From the NCBI GenBank assembly GCA_903875815.1, contig CAIQXR010000088.1:1-25816 (forward strand): DNA of 25,816 nucleotides, read 5' to 3'. The notes beneath the pieces were generated by a model. That model did not search any database, had not been told where the DNA came from, and worked only from the letters and a program-made list of their open reading frames with translations. A program made the translations under genes and the position numbers. Positions 7,760 to 14,334 of this stretch are shown in pieces. The DNA is from an uncultured Actinomycetes bacterium. GTDB lineage: Bacteria > Actinomycetota > Actinomycetes > Nanopelagicales > Nanopelagicaceae. Numbering within the stretch: position 1 is the stretch's first letter; every line of letters starts with the position of its first letter.

Positions 7760-8167
7760 TTGAAGTGCCTTCGGTGTTCGGTTGCTGTCGTTATAGAGAT
7801 GCCATTGGATATCGCAGACTTCGGCGGGATGGTCGTCGTCGATTCCCCTCCAATGTTCGGTTGCGTTATCAATCTCGTAGTTGTGCAAAATGTGATGGTG
7901 GAATTCACCATCGACGAAGAACCACTCTTCCCAAATCACTTGGGCATCACCGATATGTGCGGGATAGGCGTGGAGAACGCCCGGATTGATCCGAGAGTTG
8001 GGGAGGACCTCCCAGGTGTAACCCTCATAAGGCTTGGCGCTCAGCCGTGAGCCTTGGAGTGGAGTGAGAAACTCGTCCACGAAATTAACGCCGATCGACT
8101 CTAAGAAGGGGCCAATTTCAGCGGCCTCCCAAGCCTGGGTTAATTCGATCTTCCAATTTGCGCTCAT
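7757..8167 (-). CDS. Hypothetical protein, 136 residues
   Basis: I do not recognise this family. It is a soluble-looking protein without signal peptide or TM segment. It is rich in Trp, His and acidic residues, with a notable FFVDGEFHHHILHNYEID segment (about residues 83-100) that would fit beta strands of a small cupin- or lipocalin-like barrel, but this is speculation. Single Cys near residue 117. The ATG at 8165-8167 is the first possible start, because an in-frame TGA lies 9 bp upstream. GAGGAG precedes it at an unusually short spacing. It stands alone, convergent with ino1 and divergent from the sugar ABC operon. Confidence 0.65.
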   Translation of the reverse strand: MSANWKIELTQAWEAAEIGPFLESIGVNFVDEFLTPLQGSRLSAKPYEGYTWEVLPNSRINPGVLHAYPAHIGDAQVIWEEWFFVDGEFHHHILHNYEIDNATEHWRGIDDDHPAEVCDIQWHLYNDSNRTPKALQ

Positions 8168-8185
8168 AGCTCCTCATTCTTCCCT

Positions 8186-8206
8186 AGCCGAGTTCGATTT
8201 TCGGCT
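8186..8206. repeat. Small inverted repeat in the intergenic region
   Basis: AGCCGA (8186-8191) and TCGGCT (8201-8206) with a 9-nt spacer. It lies just upstream of the hypothetical gene and about 45 bp before the ABC promoter. It may be a regulator site, or chance. Confidence 0.25.
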
Positions 8207-8209
8207 GGT

Positions 8210-8229
8210 TTCGTTATCAATTCGTTATC
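8210..8229 (+). repeat. Direct repeat TTCGTTATC x2, 11-bp period
   Basis: TTCGTTATC at 8210-8218 and 8221-8229 repeats with an 11-bp period, so both copies face the same side of the helix. They end 20 bp upstream of the -35 box at 8250. This is the usual place for an activator that binds direct repeats. Confidence 0.4.
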
Positions 8230-8249
8230 GGCGGCTCCGCTTAAACTCA

Positions 8250-8278
8250 TTGACACCGTTGTCAGGATGAACTGTAAT
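8250..8278 (+). promoter_or_regulatory. Sigma-70-type promoter of the sugar ABC operon
   Basis: The -35 box TTGACA (8250-8255) is separated by exactly 17 bp from TGTAAT (8273-8278). The predicted transcription start is near 8285, which gives a leader of about 104 nt before the binding-protein gene. It is one of the best consensus promoters in the window and is overlapped by a LacI-type operator. Confidence 0.75.
8251..8264. promoter_or_regulatory. LacI-type operator O1
   Basis: TGACACCGTTGTCA fits the LacI/GalR-type pattern TGACA-n-CG-n-TGTCA with the central CG these regulators require. It overlaps the -35 box, so binding would block RNA polymerase. The gene for a LacI-family regulator is the last gene of the same operon. 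Confidence 0.7.
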
Positions 8279-8283
8279 TCACC

Positions 8284-8297
8284 CGACATCGTTGTCA
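8284..8297. promoter_or_regulatory. LacI-type operator O2 at the transcription start
   Basis: CGACATCGTTGTCA is a second copy of the same pattern with one changed end base. Its centre is 33 bp from that of O1, about three helical turns, and it covers the predicted start site. Two phased sites favour cooperative binding or a small loop. Confidence 0.65.
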
Positions 8298-8388
8298 AAT
8301 AGCGCCCTCAGGAGAGTGAGCTATTTACGGCGATTAACAGGGCTCATCGGGGGCACTGGTTCGATACAGGTTCTGAAAGGAACATTGA

Positions 8389-9381
8389 ATGATCTCATCA
8401 AAGAAGGGCCGCGCACTCGTTGCATTGGCCGCTGCTGGTGCGCTCGTTGCTGGAGTTACAGCAACATCAGCTCACGCAGCATCAAAGAAAATCACCATCG
8501 CCTTCGTTATGGGCGCAGAGTCTGACCCATTCTTCCAGGCTATGAAGGTCGGCGCTGATGCAGAAGCTAAGGCAGAAGGCGTAACCCTCATCTGGCAGGG
8601 AGACCCAGCTCAGTACTCACCAGCAACACAGATTCCTATCGCTGATCAGGTTTTGGCTCAGAAGCCAACTGGTCTCGTCTTGATCCCAACAGATCCAGTT
8701 GCTCTACAGAACACTGTTACCAAGGCAAACGCTGCAAAGATTCCTGTTGTTAACGTCGATACTCACGTTAACGATCTCTCCAAGGTAGTTTCATTCATCA
8801 CCGGCGACAACGCTGATGGTGGCGCAAAGGCTGCAGATGCAATGGCTAAGGCTATTGGATACAAGGCTGGCGGAAAGTACGAAGTAGCAGTTGGTCTTAC
8901 CTCTGCAACAGCAACAACAAACGTTGCTCGCCTCGATGGCTTCTCAAAGGCAATCGCAGCTAAGTACCCAGGCATCACCATCGTTGACAAGGCTTACTCA
9001 CAGTCACAGCCTGCAGTTGCTAACACCAACGTTAACAACTGGTTGACCAAGTACCCTAACCTCAACGGTATCTTCGCAATCGATGGAACCAATGCTGATG
9101 GCGCATCTGCTGCTATCCAGGCAAAGGGCCTCCAGGGCAAGGTAGCTCTCGTTGGATACGATGCATATGCAAAGAACGTTGCATTGATCAAGTCTGGCGT
9201 TATCACCGCTCTCGTAGCTCAGGTTCCTGCTGCTGAAGCAAAGCTTGCTATCAAGACCCTTGTTGAATACATCAAGACCGGAAAGACAACAACTGCAAAG
9301 AACGTTGTTATTCCTAACTTCGTTATCACCAAGGACACATCAGCTGCTGATCTTGCTAAGTACACATACGTACAGAAGTAA
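8389..9381 (+). CDS. Sugar ABC transporter substrate-binding protein (Peripla_BP_4 type)
   Basis: Extracytoplasmic binding protein of 330 residues that delivers a sugar or polyol to the permease. A basic N-terminus, an Ala/Val-rich core (9-23) and TSAHA|AS form a Sec signal with likely cleavage after Ala30. The ribose-type fold shows IAFVMGAESDPFFQAMKVGADAEAKAEG, then DQVLAQKPTGLVLIPTDPVAL, VVNVDTHV, GIFAIDGTNADGASAAIQ and KVALVGYDA. I see no lipobox and no cysteine at all, which is unusual for a binding protein in a single-membrane bacterium. AAGGA lies 7 nt before the ATG. Codon bias suggests strong expression. The sugar cannot be named from sequence. Confidence 0.9.
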   Translation: MISSKKGRALVALAAAGALVAGVTATSAHAASKKITIAFVMGAESDPFFQAMKVGADAEAKAEGVTLIWQGDPAQYSPATQIPIADQVLAQKPTGLVLIPTDPVALQNTVTKANAAKIPVVNVDTHVNDLSKVVSFITGDNADGGAKAADAMAKAIGYKAGGKYEVAVGLTSATATTNVARLDGFSKAIAAKYPGITIVDKAYSQSQPAVANTNVNNWLTKYPNLNGIFAIDGTNADGASAAIQAKGLQGKVALVGYDAYAKNVALIKSGVITALVAQVPAAEAKLAIKTLVEYIKTGKTTTAKNVVIPNFVITKDTSAADLAKYTYVQK

Positions 9382-9418
9382 TAACCAGCTAGTTCAGTAG
9401 TACCGCATTACGGTGTAT

Positions 9419-9450
9419 TGGCCGGCGGGGGAGTGATTTCTCGCCGGCCA
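9419..9450 (+). terminator. Intercistronic hairpin between binding-protein and permease genes
   Basis: TGGCCGGCG (9419-9427) pairs perfectly with CGCCGGCCA (9442-9450) around a 14-nt loop. No U-run follows (TTACATTGC), so it is more likely a partial terminator or a 3' RNA-stabilising element that keeps the binding-protein message in excess over the membrane components, as in other binding-protein operons. Confidence 0.6.
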
Positions 9451-9548
9451 TTACATTGCTTACATGGCCTAATTTCATCGCTTTTCTTTCAGATTCAATT
9501 AGACTCATTTACATCACATTCATGACACGTCGACGGAGGCCGTATCCG

Positions 9549-10517
9549 ATGAGTAAAGTCCGCGAACTGCTCAAAAATCAGCAGTTTGTCTTGGTTCTGG
9601 TTCTGGGCGTAATGATCGCCTTCTTCACCATAAAGAACCCCATCTTCTTCACCGTCGATGTCTTTGGAAATATCACCTCCGACTGGGCGCCGGTAGTTCT
9701 CATGGCGATTGGCGAAACCTTTGTCATCATGTCGGGTGGAATTGATCTTTCGGTCGGATCCACAGTCGGCCTTTCAGGTGTCGCTGCTGCCTTCGCTATG
9801 CGCTCCCTGACTGCTTCTCATCATGGAAGTTCTTTCACGATTTTTATTGGCACCCTCGTTGCAATCGGTGTTGGCCTTGCTATTGGTCTCGTCAACGCCT
9901 TTCTTATCACTAAGGCTCGCATCGTTCCTTTCGTCGCAACGCTGGCAACTCTGGGCGCAGCTCGCGGTCTCTGCATCGTGACTACCGGTGGTGGCCCTAT
10001 CGGAGACGGCCCAACCAAAGCAATTACCTACTCTGTTCCTTGGTTCGGACCGTTGAACACCCCGGACATGATCGTGATCGCCATCGTTCTCGTTGCTGGC
10101 CTCTTTATGCACAAGGCGAAATTCGGTCGCTATACCTATGCCATCGGCTCCAACTCCTTCGCTGCCCGCGGAGCCGGAATCAACGTGAAACTTCACCTCA
10201 CTAAAATTTATGTTCTCTCCGGCGTTCTCTCGGGTCTTGCTGGAATGTACTTCTACATTCGCCTCGGCTCGGGTTCTCCTTCTTCCGGTACCAGCGGCGA
10301 ACTGATGGCTATTGCAGCAGTCGTTATCGGAGGAGCCTCTCTTGCCGGTGGCACTGGGCGTATGTCTGGCACCGTCCTCGGCTCTCTTATTCTCACAACA
10401 GTTACCAGCGGCCTCATCATCATCGGAGTTGCGCCTAACTGGAACCAGGTTGTGGTTGCAGTACTTATTGCAGGAGCAGTATTTACCCAAGGTCTACGTA
10501 CCTGGAGTAAGGATTAG
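9549..10517 (+). CDS. Sugar ABC transporter permease (RbsC/FrcC-like, BPD_transp_2)
   Basis: Membrane channel subunit of 322 residues with about 8-10 hydrophobic segments. Signature blocks of the ribose-type permeases are present: MAIGETFVIMSGGIDLSVGS, the AFLITKARIVPFVATLATLG stretch (cited as IVPFVATL), GRYTYAIGSNSFAARGAGI at the ATPase-contact loop, and AAVVIGGASLAGGTG near the end. The ATG at 9549 is chosen because GGAGG (9535-9539) lies 9 nt before it; frames opening at 9456 or 9522 would add an unconvincing N-terminus. It is separated from the binding-protein gene by 167 bp with a hairpin and from the ATPase gene by 2 bp. Confidence 0.9.
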   Translation: MSKVRELLKNQQFVLVLVLGVMIAFFTIKNPIFFTVDVFGNITSDWAPVVLMAIGETFVIMSGGIDLSVGSTVGLSGVAAAFAMRSLTASHHGSSFTIFIGTLVAIGVGLAIGLVNAFLITKARIVPFVATLATLGAARGLCIVTTGGGPIGDGPTKAITYSVPWFGPLNTPDMIVIAIVLVAGLFMHKAKFGRYTYAIGSNSFAARGAGINVKLHLTKIYVLSGVLSGLAGMYFYIRLGSGSPSSGTSGELMAIAAVVIGGASLAGGTGRMSGTVLGSLILTTVTSGLIIIGVAPNWNQVVVAVLIAGAVFTQGLRTWSKD

Positions 10518-10519
10518 TC

Positions 10520-11284
10520 ATGACAAATAAATCGCAACCACTCTACGAAGTTCGCAATATCTCCAAGCGCTATGGCTCGGTCGTTGCCCTGGAAGATGTA
10601 TCGCTCCAGATCTATCCCGGCGAAGTCATCGGCCTTGTAGGCGACAACGGTGCAGGTAAGTCCACGCTGGTCAAGGCGCTCTCTGGTGCGCATCAACCCT
10701 CTTCGGGAGAAATTCTGCTCGAAGGTAAGCCGGTCGTCTGGAAGTCACCACACGATGCATTGGAAGCTGGCATTGAGACGCTCTACCAGGACTCCGGTCT
10801 AGCCCCTGATCTCTCAGTAAGTGCCAACGTCTTTCTCGGTCGCGAGAAGACGGTACGAGGAATTCTTGGAAAGTTTGGTTTCCTCTCTCAAAAGGTGATG
10901 GATACACAAGCACATAAGGATCTCGAAGCCGTTGGAATTGCTGTTCCCGCATCCAATCGTTCCGTCTCCCAACTCTCTGGCGGTCAGCGCCAGGCAGTGG
11001 CGATTGGTCGAGCCGTGTCATGGGCAAGCAAGGTAATTATTTTGGATGAACCCACCAATCACTTGGGCGCGCGTCAGGCTGGAGAAGTACTTCAGATCAT
11101 CAAGCGCGCGAAAGAGCGTGGTCTTGGAGTTATCTTTATCTCGCACACCTTGCCACATGTGTTGCAAGCAACGGATCGCATTGTTGTTCTTCGATTGGGC
11201 AAAGTTGTTGCTGATGCACCCACCTCATCATTTGATGCCGAAAAATTGCTCGGAACAATCACTGGTCTGATCGAAGCGCATTAA
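10520..11284 (+). CDS. Sugar ABC transporter ATPase, single nucleotide-binding domain (FrcA-like)
   Basis: Cytoplasmic ATPase that powers the importer. Walker A GDNGAGKST at 41-49, Q-loop Gln90 (TLYQDSG), signature LSGGQ at 152-156, Walker B VIILDEP at 172-178 and H-loop His209 are all intact. At 254 residues it has one ATPase domain. RbsA/XylG-type proteins carry two fused domains (~500 residues), so this is the fructose-system (FrcA) type and must act as a homodimer. The GGAGTAAGGA sequence before the ATG overlaps the permease 3' end, so coupling is likely. Confidence 0.92.
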   Translation: MTNKSQPLYEVRNISKRYGSVVALEDVSLQIYPGEVIGLVGDNGAGKSTLVKALSGAHQPSSGEILLEGKPVVWKSPHDALEAGIETLYQDSGLAPDLSVSANVFLGREKTVRGILGKFGFLSQKVMDTQAHKDLEAVGIAVPASNRSVSQLSGGQRQAVAIGRAVSWASKVIILDEPTNHLGARQAGEVLQIIKRAKERGLGVIFISHTLPHVLQATDRIVVLRLGKVVADAPTSSFDAEKLLGTITGLIEAH

Positions 11285-11296
11285 CTTTTCGAAACC

Positions 11297-12337
11297 ATGA
11301 CACTTTCCCATAAGCCGGTAACACCTCGACCACGCGCGACCATGCGCGATGTTGCCGAGCGTTCCGGTACGAGCTTGAAGACCGTCTCTCGCGTCGTTAA
11401 CGAAGAAGAGGGCGTATCGCAGGAATTGATCGATCGCGTGAAAGAGGCGATCAATGAACTGGATTATCGACCCAATCTCTCGGCCGGAGCTTTGCGTCGT
11501 AATGACGGCAAGACTCAGACCATCGGACTGCTCGTGGAGAACATCTCCAACCCATTCTCTTCGGCACTGCATCGAGCCATCGAAGAGGTAGCGCGCGCTC
11601 GGGGAGTAGTGGTTTTTGCTGGATCGCTCGATGAAGATCCACAACGTGAACGTGAACTCACTGCAGCTTTTGCCGCCCGGCGAGTAGATGGCCTGATCGT
11701 GGTGCCGGCAGGGGATGACCAGAGTTATCTTCTCACTGAGCGTGAAGCGGGCACTGCGCTCTTGTTTGTTGACCGACCACCTCATGGTCTTATCGGCGAC
11801 ACCGTTCTCTCAACAAATATTGAAGGCGCTCAGCAAGCAGTGAAGCATTTAATTTCACACGGCCATAAAAAGATCGCCTACATCGGCGACTATGCCACGA
11901 TTCATACTGGTGCGGAACGTCTTGAGGGCTATAAGCGAGCTCTCAAGGGCTCAGGTATTTCGATTAGTGATAAATATATTCTTCAAGGATTTCACACCAG
12001 TGAAGAGGCTCGGATTGCCTTACGAGGTCTACTCACTTCGAGCGATGCGCCCACTGCTGTCTTCGCCAGCCAGAATTTAGTCACGTTAGGCGCGATTCGC
12101 GCCCTCCGCGATTTGCATTTAAGTCACTCGGTAGCGCTAGTTGGCTTTGATGATATTCCGGAGGCCGATCTTCTTGATCCACCGGTCACACTTGTCACGC
12201 AGGATGTCGCTGCGATGGGGGAGCGAGCTGCAGATTTGCTCTTCGCCCGCCTAGATGGCGATGACTCGGATTACATGCATATCGAGATTGAGACAACGCT
12301 TACTGCGCGCGGTTCGGGTGAAATCCTTCCTCGCTAA
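11297..12337 (+). CDS. LacI-family transcriptional regulator of the sugar ABC operon
   Basis: A 346-residue repressor with an N-terminal HTH (MRDVAERSGTSLKTVSRVVN, residues 16-35) and hinge helix NLSAGALRR. A periplasmic-binding-protein-like sensor domain follows (IGLLVENISNPFSSAL through VALVGFDDIPEADLLDPPVTLV). It follows the ATPase gene by 12 bp, so it is probably transcribed with the transporter it controls. The two TGACAnCGnTGTCA sites at 8251 and 8284 are its likely operators, which would also make it autoregulated. No Shine-Dalgarno sequence is visible before the ATG at 11297. A TAACTT box 9 nt upstream could give a near-leaderless transcript. The ATG at 11342 is an alternative start. 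Confidence 0.9.
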   Translation: MTLSHKPVTPRPRATMRDVAERSGTSLKTVSRVVNEEEGVSQELIDRVKEAINELDYRPNLSAGALRRNDGKTQTIGLLVENISNPFSSALHRAIEEVARARGVVVFAGSLDEDPQRERELTAAFAARRVDGLIVVPAGDDQSYLLTEREAGTALLFVDRPPHGLIGDTVLSTNIEGAQQAVKHLISHGHKKIAYIGDYATIHTGAERLEGYKRALKGSGISISDKYILQGFHTSEEARIALRGLLTSSDAPTAVFASQNLVTLGAIRALRDLHLSHSVALVGFDDIPEADLLDPPVTLVTQDVAAMGERAADLLFARLDGDDSDYMHIEIETTLTARGSGEILPR

Positions 12338-12375
12338 TTGATTAGTAGTGAAGAGGCCATACAAACTATAGAAAG

Positions 12376-12425
12376 AGGAAAGCCTCCCAGCGATGTAGCG
12401 CCGAGAGGCTTCTCCCTCATGGAGA
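12376..12425. terminator. Possible terminator region after the LacI gene
   Basis: AAGCCTC (12380-12386) and GAGGCTT (12405-12411) form a 7-bp stem around an 18-nt loop. A second small one, TCTCC/GGAGA, follows. T-runs are short. It sits between convergent genes, so it may work weakly in both directions. Confidence 0.4.
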
Positions 12426-12433
12426 GATGAGGC

Positions 12434-13030
12434 TTAGATCTCTGAATCAGTCGCCACTCTGCGAAGGTGCGCGAATCCGAGTAGAGCGAGGATCAAGAAG
12501 ATGATGCCGCCAGCGAAACAAACATAACTAGCGATAATCGCGATCGATCCAAGGACGCTAAAGGCGTAAGAGAATCCGAGTAGCCCGCGAAGTGTGTCTC
12601 CCATAAAGAGGGTCTGGCGAACTCCGCCGAGAGCACCTGCCTTTGCGGCCAAGGTGGCATCTTTAGGATTCGCTTGGGCAGCGGCATTAGCCGCCATGAA
12701 TTCTCCAGATACTTCCTCGTAAGTCTTTCCTTGACCAATTCCGTTCATATGAACGGCGATGTAATGGTTCGCCCAGGTGTTTGCCTGCGCTCCAGTTGTC
12801 ATTGTCATGCCAGCATATTTCTTCATCGCTGCTGCATCGGCGGCGGGAAGTGCTGTGATGGATGCTGAATCAGCGGCTGGGAAGACAATCTTCTGCTGAG
12901 AGAGCTGATCCTTTACTTGGCTATTGGCAAAGTTGCCACCCCATTGAAGTAGTGCTCCCGCTGCTACAAATAGCACGGCCAATAAAATTCCGATATTGCT
13001 AGCAATTTTGTCGAATTGTTTTCTGTTCAT
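12434..13030 (-). CDS. Conserved membrane protein with two TM segments and an extracytoplasmic domain
   Basis: A 198-residue protein without assigned function. One TM helix (about 12-30, IGILLAVLFVAAGALLQWGG) is followed by an outside domain of about 120 residues and a C-terminal hydrophobic region (about 150-185). The outside domain contains SQVKDQLSQQKIVFPAAD, MKKYAGMTMTTGAQANTWANHYIAVHM and GQGKTYEEVSGEF. This pattern is widespread in actinobacteria, where such proteins are often mislabelled as a ring-opening dioxygenase LigA; no catalytic features support that name. AGGAG 6 nt upstream of the ATG at 13028-13030 decides the start over an in-frame ATG at 13105. Confidence 0.75.
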   Translation of the reverse strand: MNRKQFDKIASNIGILLAVLFVAAGALLQWGGNFANSQVKDQLSQQKIVFPAADSASITALPAADAAAMKKYAGMTMTTGAQANTWANHYIAVHMNGIGQGKTYEEVSGEFMAANAAAQANPKDATLAAKAGALGGVRQTLFMGDTLRGLLGFSYAFSVLGSIAIIASYVCFAGGIIFLILALLGFAHLRRVATDSEI

Positions 13031-13116
13031 GTCGCTCTCCTGTTCTTTGGCCGGTTTATTCCGGCTTCCTAAGGAGATAGTGCTCGCAAACTCTTTCTCA
13101 CACACCCAAAAAGGTG

Positions 13117-13166
13117 AGTGCTAGCCCTGTGTAGGGATGACTTTCGCTTATCGGAGTGTTAGCACT
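13117..13166. repeat. Inverted repeat AGTGCTA/TAGCACT in a 174-bp gap
   Basis: AGTGCTA (13117-13123) and TAGCACT (13160-13166) are 36 bp apart, with a small CCCT/AGGG hairpin inside. The second arm is itself near-palindromic (AGTG-TTAG-CACT). It lies between two minus-strand genes, upstream of the membrane-protein gene. It could be a terminator for the HTH gene or operator sites. Confidence 0.3.
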
Positions 13167-13204
13167 TAGAGGCAGATCACAATGGAGCGAGCGTTTTTGC
13201 GGAA

Positions 13205-13519
13205 TTAGTCAATATGGCGATTGCAGAGCGCACGGCCGTCAGGCCCAACTTCAAAGTGCTGGCAAGGAAGTTTCAATTTATCGAAAGATGCATCACCAAA
13301 TTGTGATCGGTAAGCCAGGGCAAGTAGTACACGAATGTTGGTATCGCCATCGGATTTTAGTGAGAAGGCACGCGCCATCCGTGAAACAGTATTCTCAATG
13401 ACTTTTTCCGTATGCGAAGTTTCATGAGCAATCGCAGAATTCGAGAGTCCGTCGCAGAGGTGCGCCGCAACCAGGTGTTCAAAAGGAGTGAGTTCTCGGG
13501 TCAGGATGCGAATATCCAT
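13205..13519 (-). CDS. Orphan LuxR-type (GerE) helix-turn-helix protein
   Basis: A 104-residue protein consisting almost entirely of one GerE-type HTH: LTPFEHLVAAHLCDGLSNSAIAHETSHTEKVIENTVSRMARAFSL, with the recognition helix around KVIENTVSRM. There is no receiver, PAS or ligand domain. A short C-terminal extension has two cysteines (CQHFEVGPDGRALC). ATG at 13517-13519 with GGAGAT upstream is preferred over a longer frame to 13567. It is divergent from the crotonase gene with 66 bp between starts. In LuxR-type proteins this HTH also mediates dimerisation, so the protein may act alone or pair with another regulator. Target unknown. Confidence 0.75.
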   Translation of the reverse strand: MDIRILTRELTPFEHLVAAHLCDGLSNSAIAHETSHTEKVIENTVSRMARAFSLKSDGDTNIRVLLALAYRSQFGDASFDKLKLPCQHFEVGPDGRALCNRHID

Positions 13520-13572
13520 AGTTGATCTCCAATATCTCTCCATAAAGGTAGCCATAGCGACGATCAAGTCCC

Positions 13573-13578
13573 TAGACT
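13573..13578 (+). promoter_or_regulatory. -10 box of a probable leaderless promoter (crotonase gene)
   Basis: TAGACT fits TAnnnT and ends 7 nt before the ATG at 13586. No Shine-Dalgarno sequence is present. Confidence 0.45.
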
Positions 13579-13585
13579 CAATCCC

Positions 13586-14329
13586 ATGATAGACGTTTTA
13601 GTTGAAGATCGCGCAGCCGTTCGGACGATTACTCTCAATCGGCCCGAAAAGAAGAACGCTTTAACTCCCGGTATGTACACAATCATGGCAAAAGCGCTCA
13701 GCGAGGCTGCTGGAGACTTCGCCATCCGCGCGGTAATCATTACTGGTGCTGGAAGTGCATTTACGGGCGGAAATGACATTAATGATTTTCTTGAAACGCC
13801 ACCTACTGGACCTGACTCACCAGTCTTTCATTTTCTCTATGCGCTTCATGATTTCCCGAAGCCATTGATCGCTGCAGTTCATGGCAATGCGGTCGGAATC
13901 GGCACCACTGCGCTCCTTCATTGTGACATCGTCGTAGCTGCCCCCGATAGTAAATTCCAAATGCCATTCGTGAATTTAGGTCTCGTTCCAGAAGCGGGTT
14001 CATCGCTACTTTTCCCCAAACTAGTGGGTCACGCTAAAGCCTCCGAAATTTTTCTTACCGGACGTCCGTTTGGCGCAGAGGAGGCGCTTGGCATGGGGTT
14101 GGTCAATAAGGTCTCACCGGACTACCTAGCAGATGCGATCTCGATGGCAGAAGCTATCGCAGCCCAGCCACCTACCGCTGTGATCAATACTAAAGCGCTA
14201 CTCAAAAGTGGCCATCATCAAGCGGTCTCTATGGTGATGGAGGCGGAAGGCGAACTTTTCCGCATCGCCCTGGAATCCGATGAAGCACAAATCGCCTTCA
14301 TGAATTTTCTCAATAAGAAGAAGGGGTAG
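13586..14329 (+). CDS. Crotonase-family enzyme, probably delta3-delta2-enoyl-CoA isomerase type
   Basis: Acyl-CoA enzyme of 247 residues in fatty-acid breakdown. The crotonase fold is clear: NRPEKKNALTPGMY, oxyanion-hole segments AFTGGNDI (59-65) and HGNAVGIG (99-106), then CDIVVAAPDSKFQMPFVNLGLVPEAGSS. The two hydratase glutamates are not where expected: the first position is Thr (about 108-109) and the second is Phe128. Glu136 in VPEAGSS matches the catalytic Glu of peroxisomal-type delta3-delta2-enoyl-CoA isomerases. Enoyl-CoA hydratase is the label most pipelines would give. It is followed after 5 bp by the SDR gene, so the two form an operon. Confidence 0.85.
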   Translation: MIDVLVEDRAAVRTITLNRPEKKNALTPGMYTIMAKALSEAAGDFAIRAVIITGAGSAFTGGNDINDFLETPPTGPDSPVFHFLYALHDFPKPLIAAVHGNAVGIGTTALLHCDIVVAAPDSKFQMPFVNLGLVPEAGSSLLFPKLVGHAKASEIFLTGRPFGAEEALGMGLVNKVSPDYLADAISMAEAIAAQPPTAVINTKALLKSGHHQAVSMVMEAEGELFRIALESDEAQIAFMNFLNKKKG

Positions 14330-14334
14330 AGCTC

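Noticed and set aside
9774..10490. 238-residue open frame on the minus strand across the permease gene
   Set aside because: It lies antisense to a clear ABC permease, is unusually rich in Asn, Asp and Glu in a biased way, and resembles no family.
13117..13166. CIRCE-like heat-shock (HrcA) element, from GAGTGCTA and TTAGCACT
   Set aside because: CIRCE has the arms in the order TTAGCACTC-n9-GAGTGCTAA. Here the order is reversed and the spacing is 36 bp, and no chaperone gene is near.
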